A program made the translations under genes and the position numbers. Shown here in pieces: positions 1-8,662 of a DNA stretch of 64,000 nt; the first letter of the stretch is position 1, and each line of letters begins with the position of its first letter. The stretch covers positions 1 to 64,000 of the forward strand of contig NZ_WTYK01000007.1 in NCBI RefSeq assembly GCF_009828065.1, given 5' to 3'. The notes under the pieces are model-generated. The model saw nothing but the letters and a program-made list of their open reading frames with translations, was not told the origin of the DNA and searched no databases. The stretch comes from Croceibacterium soli (GTDB lineage Bacteria > Pseudomonadota > Alphaproteobacteria > Sphingomonadales > Sphingomonadaceae).

Positions 1-219
1 TTTCAGCATCCATGGTGCCTCTTGGCGCAGGTCCGTGCGGGTGGAGGGATGGGCCCTGAAACAAGTTCAGGGTGACGAGAGAGGGTGGAGGCGGGGTTAG
101 CAAAGGTTGCGGCTGGCCTATTTCCCCGTCATGCTGAACTCGTTTCAGCATCCATGGTGCCTCTTGGCGCAGGTCCGTGCGGGTGGAGGGATGGGCCCTG
201 AAACAAGTTCAGGGTGACG
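1..219. repeat. 77-bp direct repeat of a REP-like palindromic element
   Basis: Bases 1-77 and 143-219 are identical, a tandem duplication with a 142-bp period. Each copy ends with half-sites of a palindromic family (CCTGAAACAAGTTCAGG, partner TGCTGAACTCGTTTCAGCA at about 131-149) that recurs near 28.0, 61.2, 61.4 and 61.6 kb. This stretch holds no convincing gene; the FAD oxidase begins at 287. Confidence 0.85.
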
Positions 220-286
220 GGTGGGCTGCGGTGGGCGCCTTACAGGCTGGAACGGTTCGCTCCCCCGCGCGCTTAGCCACGACCGC

Positions 287-1663
287 ATGGCCACTGTTTC
301 CGAACCTCTTTCCTTCGCCGAACTGGAGCCGCTCGTCGGCGAGGTCATAACGCGTCAAAGCGACGGTTACGACGAGGCGCGGGAGCGGATTACCTGGAAC
401 AAGCGGCTCGACAAGGCACGGGCCCCGGCGGCGATCGTGGTCGCCAAGTCGGCCGAGCAGGTGCAGGCGGCGGTCCGCTTCGCTGCGGGGCACGGCCTGA
501 AGGTCTCGCCGCGCGGCGGCGGGCACAACTACGAGGCGGCGGCGCTGCGCGACGGGAGCTTGCTGCTGGACCTCGGCTGCCTCGACCGCATCGAGATCGA
601 TCGGGACAGCCTGACCGCATGGGTCGGAGCCGGCGCCCTCGGCGGCGAGCTGATCGAGCGGCTGTCGGAGCAGGGCCTTGGGTTTCCGATCGGGCACTGC
701 GCCGACGTGGCGCTGAGCGGTTACATCCTCAGCGGCGGTTTCGGGTGGAACTCGGGCTGCTGGGGCCCGGCCATCGCAAACGTCGAAGCGATCGAGATGG
801 TGGTGGCCGATGGCGAGGCGATCATCGCTACTGCCGAGGATCATACCGACCTGTTCTGGGCCGCGCGCGGCGCAGGCTGCGGTTTCTTCGCGGTCGTTAC
901 CGGATACAGGCTGCGGCTGCACCGGCTGCCCGATGCGGCCTGCTACTGGAGCGGCAGCTTCACCGCGGCCAGCGCGCCGACCCTCGCACCCTGGCTCGGA
1001 GAGGCGCTGCGCAGCGCGGCGCAAGGCGCGGAAATGACCTGCCTGGTCGGTCCTCACCACGAAAGCGGCGAGCCGTCGATTATCGTCCGCGTCTCGGCAA
1101 CGGGTTCGACGCGCGAGGAGGCCCGCGCGAAGATCGCCTCCTTCGCCTCGCCGCCGCAGCACGCCAACGCGTTCGAGCCGCCCGAGTACAAGGACATCCA
1201 CTTCGCCGACCTGACCCGGCTGTCGGCGGTGCCATCCGGCAAGCGAGTCGCGGCCGATCACGTATGGAGCGAAGCTCCGCTGGGCGACTTGCTACTTGCG
1301 CTGCAGCCGCACGCCCAGGCGCCGGGCAAGGCCTCCACAATCAACATCTTCGCGCTCGGCGGCAGCGGGCATGTCGCCGCCCGCCCGGACGAGCGGGAGA
1401 GCGCGCTGTCGGTCGGCGGCGGGACCGGGATCGGGATCTATGCGATGTGGGACGATCCGGCCAACGACGAAGCGCAGTTCGAGTGGGTGCGCGCGGTGGA
1501 CCTGGCCCTCGCGCCCTACCGCACCGCCCGCTACGTCGGCGAAGCCTCCCTGGCGGCGGGGCCGGAGCGCCTGGCGGAGTGTTTCACCCCTGGTGCTCTC
1601 GAGCGGCTGGCCGAGGTGCGGAGCCGCTACGATCCGCAGGGCCTGTTCTTCGGCTTTCCCTAG
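287..1663 (+). CDS. FAD-binding oxidoreductase of the berberine-bridge-enzyme type
   Basis: 458 aa, FAD-linked oxidase with an N-terminal FAD_binding_4 (PP-loop) domain and a C-terminal BBE motif (YDPQGLFFG near residue 450). The FAD loop RGGGHN places His80 where BBE-type enzymes attach FAD, and Cys138 in FPIGHCADV sits where bicovalent members form a second thioether link, so bicovalent FAD is plausible (inference). The substrate cannot be told from sequence. I chose the ATG at 287 because the longer frame from 221 starts inside the repeat. The gene is convergent with the acyl-CoA dehydrogenase, and the two stop codons interlock in CTAG at 1660-1663. No signal peptide is seen, so a cytosolic enzyme is expected. 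Confidence 0.85.
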   Translation: MATVSEPLSFAELEPLVGEVITRQSDGYDEARERITWNKRLDKARAPAAIVVAKSAEQVQAAVRFAAGHGLKVSPRGGGHNYEAAALRDGSLLLDLGCLDRIEIDRDSLTAWVGAGALGGELIERLSEQGLGFPIGHCADVALSGYILSGGFGWNSGCWGPAIANVEAIEMVVADGEAIIATAEDHTDLFWAARGAGCGFFAVVTGYRLRLHRLPDAACYWSGSFTAASAPTLAPWLGEALRSAAQGAEMTCLVGPHHESGEPSIIVRVSATGSTREEARAKIASFASPPQHANAFEPPEYKDIHFADLTRLSAVPSGKRVAADHVWSEAPLGDLLLALQPHAQAPGKASTINIFALGGSGHVAARPDERESALSVGGGTGIGIYAMWDDPANDEAQFEWVRAVDLALAPYRTARYVGEASLAAGPERLAECFTPGALERLAEVRSRYDPQGLFFGFP

Positions 1664-3426
1664 TCGCGGAGGAATTGCTCCGCCGGCAGCGCCATCAGCG
1701 TCTCGGCGCCGGCCACGACCTTGCGGCAGAGCGCCGTGCAGTCCGGCAGGCTGCGTTCGGCATAGTGGCGCGCGGTGACCAGCTTGGCGGCGTAGAACGG
1801 GTCGTCCTCATTGCCCTGCGCCACGACCGCCATCCGCAGCCACATCCACCCCAGTGCGAGCGTGCCGATCAACTGCATGAAGGCGTAGGACCCCGCGCCG
1901 ATCGTGTGCGGATCGCCTGCCGCGTTGTCGATCAGCCAGCGGGCGGCCTCGCGCGTTTCGTGCACGGCCTCGCGCAGAGGCGCGGCGATGAACCCGAGCT
2001 CCGCGTCGGCGCCGTCGCAGGCGGCTTCGACCAGCGCGAGGAACCGCTCCGCCACGACGCCATTGTCCCGCGCCAGCTTGCGCGCGGCGAGATCGAGGGC
2101 CTGGACCCCGTTCGCGCCTTCGTAGATCATCGCCACCCGCGCATCGCGGACGATCTGCTCCATGCCCCATTCGGCGACGTAGCCATGGCCGCCGAAGCAC
2201 TGCTGCATGGCCACTGCGGTTTCGAACCCACGGTCGGTGCCGAAGCCCTTGATGACTGGCGTGAGGAAGCCGACCAGGGCATCGGCGGCGGTCCGCTCTC
2301 CCTCGCTCGCCGCGTGGTGCGACAGGTCGATCTGGAGTGAGGTCCACAGCACGAGTGCGCGGAACCCTTCGGTGAAGGCCCGCGCATCCATCAGCATGCG
2401 CCGCACGTCGGGATGAACCACGATCGGATCGGCCGCGGCTCCCGGCTCCGCCCGCCCCGTAGGCGCCCTGCCCTGGCGCCGGTCGAGCGCGTAGAGGGCG
2501 GCGTTCTGGTAAGCGAGCTCGGCCTGCGCCAGGCCCTGGTTGCCGCAGCTCAGGCGCGCGGCGTTCATCATGATGAACATCGCCGCCAGCCCGGCGTTCT
2601 CCTCGCCGACGAGCCAACCCGTGGCGCCGTCGAAATTCATGACGCAAGTCGCGCTGCCGTGTACGCCCATCTTGTGCTCGATCGAGCCGCAAGTGGCGGC
2701 ATTGCGCGCTCCGTCCGGCAGTATCTTCGGCACGAGGAACAGCGAGATCCCGCGCGATCCTTCCGGCGAACCCGGCACTTTGGCGAGGACGAGGTGGACG
2801 ATGTTCTCCGTGAGGTCCTGCTCCCCGCCGGAGCAGAAGATCTTCTCGCCGCTGATCCGGTAGCTGCCATCTTCCTGCGGCTCGGCCCGCGTGCGGATCA
2901 GGCCAAGGTCGGTGCCGCAGTGCGCTTCGGTCAGCGCCATCGTCCCGAGCCACTCGCCCGAAACGAGCTTCGGCAGGTAGCGCGCCTTCAGCTCCTCGCT
3001 GCCGGTCGCCCGCAGCGCGGCGACGGCGCCGTGGGTCAGGCCGGGGTACATGTTGAAGGCGTGGCAGGCGGAGTTGAGGTACTCCTCGACCACGGTCGCC
3101 AAGACGTGCGGCATGCCCTGCCCGCCGATTTCCTCCGGCAGGGCCAGCGTGCCCCAGCCCGACTCGGCATAGGCGCGGTAGGCTTCCGGGAAGCCGGCCG
3201 GGGTGGTCACGGAGCCATCGGGAAGGCGGGTGCAGCCCTCGAGGTCGCCGGTGCGGTTAAGCGGTGCGATGACCTCGGCGGCGAAGCGGCCGGCCTCGTC
3301 CACGATCGTTTCGAGCAGCTCGCTGTCGACCATCGCGAACGCCGGCAGGTCGGCATGGTCTCCGATCCGCAGCAGTTCGGTCAGGACGAAGCGCGTGTCG
3401 CGCGCGGGTGGGGTATAGCTCGGCAT
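1660..3426 (-). CDS. acyl-CoA dehydrogenase, long DmdC/AcdA-like type
   Basis: 588 aa FAD-dependent acyl-CoA dehydrogenase, oxidising an acyl-CoA to the 2-enoyl-CoA and passing electrons to ETF. The order is N-terminal helical domain, middle beta-barrel (MALTEAHCGTDLG about 163-175, FCSGGEQDL about 197-205), C-terminal FAD domain (FGGHGYVAEWGMEQ about 411-424) and an extra C-terminal helical domain typical of the roughly 590-aa subfamily that includes DmdC. The catalytic base is probably Glu436 in MIYEGANG. The ATG at 3426 begins MPSYTPP, usual for this subfamily; the frame runs further upstream but overlaps hisI. It lies 16 bp downstream of hisI. Chain-length specificity is not evident. Confidence 0.9.
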   Translation of the reverse strand: MPSYTPPARDTRFVLTELLRIGDHADLPAFAMVDSELLETIVDEAGRFAAEVIAPLNRTGDLEGCTRLPDGSVTTPAGFPEAYRAYAESGWGTLALPEEIGGQGMPHVLATVVEEYLNSACHAFNMYPGLTHGAVAALRATGSEELKARYLPKLVSGEWLGTMALTEAHCGTDLGLIRTRAEPQEDGSYRISGEKIFCSGGEQDLTENIVHLVLAKVPGSPEGSRGISLFLVPKILPDGARNAATCGSIEHKMGVHGSATCVMNFDGATGWLVGEENAGLAAMFIMMNAARLSCGNQGLAQAELAYQNAALYALDRRQGRAPTGRAEPGAAADPIVVHPDVRRMLMDARAFTEGFRALVLWTSLQIDLSHHAASEGERTAADALVGFLTPVIKGFGTDRGFETAVAMQQCFGGHGYVAEWGMEQIVRDARVAMIYEGANGVQALDLAARKLARDNGVVAERFLALVEAACDGADAELGFIAAPLREAVHETREAARWLIDNAAGDPHTIGAGSYAFMQLIGTLALGWMWLRMAVVAQGNEDDPFYAAKLVTARHYAERSLPDCTALCRKVVAGAETLMALPAEQFLRD

Positions 3427-3442
3427 TGGCGTCTGAGTCCCG

Positions 3443-3772
3443 TCAGTCGATGCGCCGGAGCTCGTCGCCCTCCAAAGCGCGGTAGAAGCAGCTGCGCGCG
3501 CCGGTATGGCACGCCGGCCCTTCGGGCAAGGCCTCGACCACCAGCGCGTCCTGGTCGCAATCGACCAGCACCTGCTGCACGCGCAGGACATGGCCGGAAC
3601 TCTCGCCCTTCATCCACAGCCGGCCGCGGCTGCGCGAATGGAAGTGGGCCAAGCCGGTCTCGCGGGTCTTGTCGAGCGCCTCCCGGTCCATGAAGGCGAA
3701 CATCAGGATCTCGCCCGTCTCTGCGTGCTGGACGATCGCGGAAAGCAACCCCGCTGCGTCGAACTTGGGCAT
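3443..3772 (-). CDS. hisI: phosphoribosyl-AMP cyclohydrolase
   Basis: 109 aa from the first in-frame ATG. HisI hydrolyses phosphoribosyl-AMP in the third step of histidine biosynthesis using Zn2+ and Mg2+. Visible are the Mg site DCDQDALVV, the cysteines in HTGARSCFYR that bind zinc, and FHSRSRGRLWMKGE. The HisE pyrophosphohydrolase domain is absent, as is normal for alphaproteobacterial HisI. The frame stays open upstream of the ATG and encodes SEQEEGRAF directly before MPKFDAAGL, matching the extra residues of related HisI proteins. The only initiator-like codon there is ATT at 3823, with AAAGGA seven bases before it, so the true protein may be 126 aa. Confidence 0.93.
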   Translation of the reverse strand: MPKFDAAGLLSAIVQHAETGEILMFAFMDREALDKTRETGLAHFHSRSRGRLWMKGESSGHVLRVQQVLVDCDQDALVVEALPEGPACHTGARSCFYRALEGDELRRID

Positions 3773-3989
3773 GAAGGCACGGCCTTCCTCTTGCTCGCTC
3801 CGCGGGCTGTCGGTGCCGGAAATGGCGCGTTCCTTTCAGTCTGTTGCGCGGCACGCGGGAAACGGCGCCAGCTTGTTGCACGATAACCACAGATGAACGG
3901 CAAAATCCATGGCGGGCAACGAAGGCGCTTTTGTCGGCAACCGTTCAATGAAATGAATGCGTCAGCGGCTTTGACGAGCTGCGAGTCCA

Positions 3990-4153
3990 CACCGGTAGCG
4001 CCGGAATGCGCCAAGGTATGGGGGGTCTCGGTACCCGATCAAATTTGACGGGCCGAAACATGAGGGTTTGGGTTGCGGCATCCACTGGGGGGTGTTGCCT
4101 CGATCCAGCGATATTCGTCACGCGAACGCCCGGGGCCAACCCCCGGGCGTTTT
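3990..4153 (+). ncRNA. candidate small RNA ending in an intrinsic terminator
   Basis: There is no plus-strand gene between 1663 and 4153, yet 4126-4153 forms a textbook intrinsic terminator oriented plus. Upstream lie further hairpins such as GGTCTCGGTACCC and a purine-rich stretch at 4060-4100. I tried and failed to match the segment to SRP RNA, tmRNA, RNase P or 6S RNA. The 5-prime boundary is a guess, and the class is unknown. Confidence 0.25.
4126..4153 (+). terminator. intrinsic terminator, plus orientation
   Basis: ACGCCCGGGG pairs with CCCCGGGCGT across a CCAAC loop and is followed by TTT. In the minus direction the run after the stem is TTCGCG, so it does not look like the end of comF. 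Confidence 0.75.
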
Positions 4154-4173
4154 GCTTATGGGCCCCCTCGCTA

Positions 4174-4917
4174 TCATGGGCCCGCGTGCTCCAGCGCTTC
4201 GTCGAGCACCCTGGCGAAGCAGGCGACGACGACCTTCTCCGCTCCGCCTCGCTTGATGGCGGAGACGCAGGCCGCGCTTGTGGCGCCGCTGGTCATCACG
4301 TCGTCGACCAGCAAGATCTGCGCGCCCTTGAGCCGGTCGGCACGGCGGGGGTTCACCGCGATGGCGCCGGACAGGGCCCGCGCGCGAGCCTTCCGGCCGA
4401 GCCCGCCGAGGACCGGGGTGGGTTTGCGCCGGACCAGGCCATCGACCAGCAGGCGGGCCCCGGTAAGCTTGCACAGCTCTCCGGCGATCAGGGCCGACTG
4501 GTTGAACCCGCGCTGCCATAGGCGGCGGCGGTGGAGCGGCACCGGGACGGCCAGCCACTCGCCTTGCAGTTGCGGCAGCCGCGCGGCGACCAGCCTGGCG
4601 AGAAGGCCCGCCAGCGCGATGCGCCGGCCGTGCTTGAAGGCGAGCACCAGCTTGCGCGAAGCTTCGTTGTAGAGCGTGCCGGCGGCGATCCCGTCGTGCT
4701 GCGGCGGTTCGGCGAGGCAGGGGGCGCAGATCGTTCCTGCCAGCGTGCTTTCACCGTAGGGTCGCTGGCATAGCATGCAGGCCGGTTCGCCCGGAATTGC
4801 CAGGTCCTGCCAGCACGCGGGACAGAGCCCGCCTTGCGCCGCCAGCCCCTCTCCGCAGAGCGGGCAGCGCGGCGGGTAGACGAGATCGACCAGCGGGGCG
4901 ATGGCCTGGCGCAGCAT
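4174..4917 (-). CDS. comF: ComF family amidophosphoribosyltransferase-like protein
   Basis: 247 aa. An N-terminal double zinc ribbon (CPLCGEGL..CPACWQDL about residues 15-36, then CMLCQRPYGE and CAPCLAEPP) precedes a phosphoribosyltransferase domain with the PRPP loop ILLVDDVMTSGATSAA near residue 205. ComF proteins are needed for DNA uptake in competent bacteria; the domain fold is that of a type I PRTase. I place the start at the ATG at 4917 (MLRQAIAPLVDLVYPP) because upstream in-frame starts overlap the divergent methyltransferase and encode low-complexity sequence. It is divergent from the methyltransferase with only 76 bp between starts, so the two promoters are packed together. Confidence 0.88.
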   Translation of the reverse strand: MLRQAIAPLVDLVYPPRCPLCGEGLAAQGGLCPACWQDLAIPGEPACMLCQRPYGESTLAGTICAPCLAEPPQHDGIAAGTLYNEASRKLVLAFKHGRRIALAGLLARLVAARLPQLQGEWLAVPVPLHRRRLWQRGFNQSALIAGELCKLTGARLLVDGLVRRKPTPVLGGLGRKARARALSGAIAVNPRRADRLKGAQILLVDDVMTSGATSAACVSAIKRGGAEKVVVACFARVLDEALEHAGP

Positions 4918-4993
4918 CGCCGCATGCTGCCCCGGCGCAGACCCTGCCGCAAGCGGCCTTGCACCCTCCGCTCCGGCGAGGCAGGACCGCGGC

Positions 4994-5758
4994 ATGGCTA
5001 CCCCTCCCAGGATTTTCGACCCGGCCCGCCGCCGCGCGGTTCGCGCGCGCATTGCGGCCCGGCAGATGCGGCCCGATGCCGCGCGCTTCGTGATCGAGGA
5101 CATGGTCGAGGACGTGCTCGACCGGCTGTCGTTCGTGCGGCACGAGCCGGGCAGGACGCTGGTGGTGGGGGATTGGAGCGGTTCGCTCGGGGCGGCCCTG
5201 GAGCAGCAGGGGGCGGAGGTCGCGCGGGCGGATGTGCACGAGCTGGATGAGGAGCAGCCTTATCCGCAGAGCGAGTTCGACCTGATCGCCAGCCTGGGCA
5301 CGCTGGACACGGTCAACGACTTGCCGGGGGCGCTGATCCACATCCGGGAGGCGCTGAAGCCGGGCGGGCGGGCGATCGCCTCGTTCGTCGGAGCCGGCAG
5401 CCTGGGGCACTTGCGTGCCGCGATGTTCGCCGGCGACGGCGAGAGGCCGGCGGCGCGGATGCACCCGATGGTCGATATCCGCGCGGCCGCCCAGTTGCTG
5501 CAACGCGCCGGGTGGGCGGAGCCGGTGGCCGACTGCCGCACGCTTCGCGTCTCCTACCGCTCGCTCGACCGCTTGGTCGGCGACTTGCGCGACCAGGGGC
5601 TCGGCAGCGCCCTCGCCTCGCCTGCACCGGCGCTCGGGAAAGCGGCGCTGGAACGGGCCCGAGCCGCGTTTCTGCAGGCCGCCGGACCAGACGGTCGGGT
5701 GGTCGAGACCTTCGAGATTTTGACGCTCAGCGGCCGGCGGTCCTTGCGGGGGACGTAG
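4994..5758 (+). CDS. class I SAM-dependent methyltransferase/hydroxylase-like, NDUFAF5 (BioC-like) family
   Basis: 254 aa starting MATPPRIFDPARRR. The early FDPARR signature, the weakened SAM site VVGDWSGSLG, DLIASLGTLDTVNDLPGAL and the C-terminal DLRDQGLGSAL match the alphaproteobacterial homologues of NDUFAF5, a complex I assembly factor that hydroxylates an arginine of NDUFS7 in mitochondria. The motif I glycines are degenerate compared with canonical methyltransferases, so methyl transfer is not assured. A second complex I assembly-factor relative lies at 24984. Start: ATG 4994, with AGGA nine bases upstream. Function in bacteria is inferred from family. Confidence 0.8.
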   Translation: MATPPRIFDPARRRAVRARIAARQMRPDAARFVIEDMVEDVLDRLSFVRHEPGRTLVVGDWSGSLGAALEQQGAEVARADVHELDEEQPYPQSEFDLIASLGTLDTVNDLPGALIHIREALKPGGRAIASFVGAGSLGHLRAAMFAGDGERPAARMHPMVDIRAAAQLLQRAGWAEPVADCRTLRVSYRSLDRLVGDLRDQGLGSALASPAPALGKAALERARAAFLQAAGPDGRVVETFEILTLSGRRSLRGT

Positions 5759-5768
5759 CGCCTGCGTG

Positions 5769-5902
5769 CTTCGACAGGCTCAGCACGAACGGGTATGGGG
5801 ATAGTTGAGCGGCCTCAGAACATCCGTTCACGACGGCTTCCTCACCCCCTCCGCTTATCGCAATCCCTCACCCACACCCGTTCATCCTGAGCTTGTCGAA
5901 GG
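5769..5902. repeat. inverted pair of short interspersed repeats, one overlapping the ppdK stop
   Basis: CTTCGACAGGCTCAGCACGAA (5769-5789) and its inverted partner ending GAGCTTGTCGAAGG (5879-5902) face each other across about 85 bp. The same family recurs at 56793-56885. The right copy supplies the last codons and the TGA stop of ppdK. Confidence 0.8.
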
Positions 5903-8566
5903 ATGCGAGCGCAACGCCGCCTGCGCCGCCGCCAGCCGGGCGATCGGCACGCGGTAAGGGGAGGCGCTGACGTAATCGAGGCCGAGGCTTTCGCAGAAGG
6001 CAATGCTGGCCGGATCGCCGCCATGCTCTCCGCAGATGCCGAGCTTGATGCCCGGCTGGGCCGCCCTGCCCCGCTCTGCCGCCAGCGAGATGAGCTGGCC
6101 GACGCCTTCGATGTCGAGGCTGACGAACGGGTCGCGGGCGTAGATGCCCTTCTCGACATAAGCAGACAGGAAATTGGCCGCGTCGTCGCGGCTGAGGCCT
6201 AGGGTCGTCTGCGTCAGGTCGTTGGTGCCGAACGAGAAGAACCGCGCCTCTTGGGCGATCTCGCCGGCCATCAGTGCCGCGCGCGGCAGCTCGATCATCG
6301 TGCCGATGAGGTAGTCGAGCTGCATCTCCCGCTCGGCGAACACCTGGGCGGCGGTCTCGGTGACCAGCTTGCGCAGGATCGCCAGCTCGCGCCGGGTGCC
6401 GACGAGCGGGATCATGATCTCGGGCACGACTGGCTCGCCGCCGCGGGCAGTCACCTGGCATGCAGCCTCGAAGATCGCCCGTGCCTGCGTCTCGTAGATC
6501 TCGGGATAGGTGATGCCGAGGCGGCAGCCGCGGTGGCCGAGCATCGGGTTGAACTCGTGCAGCTCCGCCGCACGGCGCCGCAGGTGATCGATGCTGACCT
6601 CGAGCGTCCGGGACAGCTCCTCGAAGTCGGCGTCGGCTTGCGGCAGGAATTCGTGCAGCGGCGGATCGAGCAGCCGGATCGTGCACGGCAGCCCGGCCAT
6701 CGTGGTGAAGATCTCGACGAAATCGCTGCGCTGTTCGGGCAGCAGCTTGGCCAGGGCCCTGCGGCGCCCGGCCTCGTTCTCCGCCAGGATCATCTGGCGC
6801 ACGGCGCTGATCCGCGCCGCGTCGAAGAACATGTGCTCGGTGCGGCATAGGCCGATGCCCTCGGCGCCGAACTGGCGCGCCTTGCGGCAATCGTCGGGCG
6901 TTTCGGCGTTGGTGCGGACTTTCATCCGTCGGTGCCGGTCGGCCCACTCCATCAACGTGCCGAAGTCGCCGGCCAGCTCGGGCTCGATCGTCGGCACCTG
7001 GCCGCGCATGATCTCCCCGGTTGCGCCGTCGATGGTGATCGTGTCGCCTTCCATGAGCTGGGCGGCGCCGACGGTCAGCGTCCGTTCCGACAGCTGGATC
7101 GAGATCTGCGATGCGCCCGAGACGCAGGGACGGCCCATGCCGCGGGCGACGACCGCCGCATGGCTGGTCATTCCGCCGCGCGCAGTGAGGATGCCCTGCG
7201 CGGCGTGCATGCCGTGAATGTCCTCCGGGCTCGTTTCGACCCGCACCAGGACGACCTTCTCGCCTTTCGCGGACCAGGTCTCGGCGGTATCGGCGTCGAG
7301 CACGATCTTGCCACTTGCGGCCCCGGGGCTGGCCGGCAGGCCCTTCCCGAGGACGTCGCGAGGGGCCTCGGGATCGAGGGTCGGGTGGAGCAACTGGTCG
7401 AGCGCCATAGGGTCGACGCGCAGGATGGCGGTCTTCTCGTCGATCAGCCCTTCGGCCGCCATGTCGACGGCCATCTTCAGCGCCGCCTTTGCGGTGCGCT
7501 TGCCGGAACGGGTCTGCAGCATCCACAGCTTGCGGCGCTCGACGGTGAACTCGATGTCCTGCATGTCGCGGTAGTGGCGTTCGAGCAGCTCGAACGTGCG
7601 GGCGAGCTCGGCGAATGCCTCCGGCATCGCTTCTTCCATGCTCGGCTTGTCGGAGCCCGACAGCTCGCGGGCCCTGCGCGTCAGATATTGCGGGGTGCGG
7701 ATGCCGGCGACGACGTCTTCACCCTGCGCGTTGACAAGCCATTCGCCGTAATAGGCCTTCTCGCCCGTCGATGGGTCGCGGGTGAAGGCCACGCCGGTGG
7801 CGCTGGTATCGCCCATGTTGCCGAAGACCATCGCCTGGACGTTGACCGCCGTGCCCCAGTCCCCCGGGATGTCGTTCAACCGGCGGTAGACTTTGGCGCG
7901 CTCGGAGTCCCAGCTATCGAACACCGCCGCGATCGCGCCCCAGAGCTGCGCCTGCACGTCCTGCGGGAAAGGCTGCCCCAGTTCGCGCTTCACGATCGCC
8001 TCGTACTCGGCAACCAGCGAGCGCCAGTCGGCGGCGTTCATCTCGGTATCGGTGAAGTAGCCGCGGTCTTCCTTGGCGATCTCCAGCGCTTCCTCGAACA
8101 GCCCGTGATCGAGGCCGAGAACGACGTCGGAGTACATCTGGATGAAGCGGCGATAGCTGTCCCACGCGAAGCGGTCGTCGCCGGAGACGGCGGCGAGCCC
8201 TTTCACCGTCTCGTCGTTGAGGCCGAGGTTGAGCACGGTGTCCATCATGCCGGGCATCGAGACCCGCGCGCCGGAGCGCACCGAGACGAGCAGCGGATCG
8301 GCCGCATCGCCGAAACGCTTGCCGACGGTGTTTTCGATATGGATCAGCGCCTTGGTTACTTCTCTTCTGAGATCGTCGGAGAAATCCGCGCCATGCTGCA
8401 GGTAGCGGACGCACTCCTCGGTGGTGATTGTGAAGCCCGGCGGAACCGGCAGGCCGATCGAGGCCATCTCGGAGAGGTTGGCGCCCTTGCCGCCTGTGAC
8501 CGTCTTGTCCCTTGCTCGCGGATCGTCATGGTTGGCGCCACCGCCGAAGGTGTAGACAGTCTGCAT
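5882..8566 (-). CDS. ppdK: pyruvate, phosphate dikinase
   Basis: 894 aa enzyme interconverting pyruvate + ATP + Pi and PEP + AMP + PPi. The N-terminal ATP-grasp domain (FGGGANHDDP, GGKGANLSEM, SVRSGARVSMPGMMD) is followed by the swivelling phosphohistidine domain (GGMTSHAAVVARGMG, catalytic His) and the C-terminal TIM-barrel PEP/pyruvate domain (GIGLCRTEHMFF, KLGICGEHGGDP with the active-site Cys). It is last in the operon glyQ-DUF559-glyS-ppdK, a common sphingomonad order, with 96 bp after glyS. An AGGGG precedes the ATG. The last residues HPSTSSG and the stop come from a short interspersed repeat, so the native C-terminus has been replaced. Activity should not suffer, since the tail lies beyond the barrel. 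Confidence 0.97.
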   Translation of the reverse strand: MQTVYTFGGGANHDDPRARDKTVTGGKGANLSEMASIGLPVPPGFTITTEECVRYLQHGADFSDDLRREVTKALIHIENTVGKRFGDAADPLLVSVRSGARVSMPGMMDTVLNLGLNDETVKGLAAVSGDDRFAWDSYRRFIQMYSDVVLGLDHGLFEEALEIAKEDRGYFTDTEMNAADWRSLVAEYEAIVKRELGQPFPQDVQAQLWGAIAAVFDSWDSERAKVYRRLNDIPGDWGTAVNVQAMVFGNMGDTSATGVAFTRDPSTGEKAYYGEWLVNAQGEDVVAGIRTPQYLTRRARELSGSDKPSMEEAMPEAFAELARTFELLERHYRDMQDIEFTVERRKLWMLQTRSGKRTAKAALKMAVDMAAEGLIDEKTAILRVDPMALDQLLHPTLDPEAPRDVLGKGLPASPGAASGKIVLDADTAETWSAKGEKVVLVRVETSPEDIHGMHAAQGILTARGGMTSHAAVVARGMGRPCVSGASQISIQLSERTLTVGAAQLMEGDTITIDGATGEIMRGQVPTIEPELAGDFGTLMEWADRHRRMKVRTNAETPDDCRKARQFGAEGIGLCRTEHMFFDAARISAVRQMILAENEAGRRRALAKLLPEQRSDFVEIFTTMAGLPCTIRLLDPPLHEFLPQADADFEELSRTLEVSIDHLRRRAAELHEFNPMLGHRGCRLGITYPEIYETQARAIFEAACQVTARGGEPVVPEIMIPLVGTRRELAILRKLVTETAAQVFAEREMQLDYLIGTMIELPRAALMAGEIAQEARFFSFGTNDLTQTTLGLSRDDAANFLSAYVEKGIYARDPFVSLDIEGVGQLISLAAERGRAAQPGIKLGICGEHGGDPASIAFCESLGLDYVSASPYRVPIARLAAAQAALRSHPSTSSG

Positions 8567-8662
8567 TCGATCGAGCCCCTTGAAGAATCACTTCCAACCT
8601 GATGATTTCCCGAGCGAATGACCCGCCGACCGGCAGGTTGCACCTTCTAGGTGCCGGGGGCC

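Larger units (their letters stand above)
3824..4173. other. gene-free interval between hisI and comF
   Basis: No coding frame is supportable in these 350 bases. The base composition is more AT-rich than the surroundings near 3880-3960, consistent with divergent regulatory DNA. The right end holds a strong plus-strand terminator (4126-4153) that no annotated plus-strand gene explains, so I suspect a small RNA (separate entry). Confidence 0.5.
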
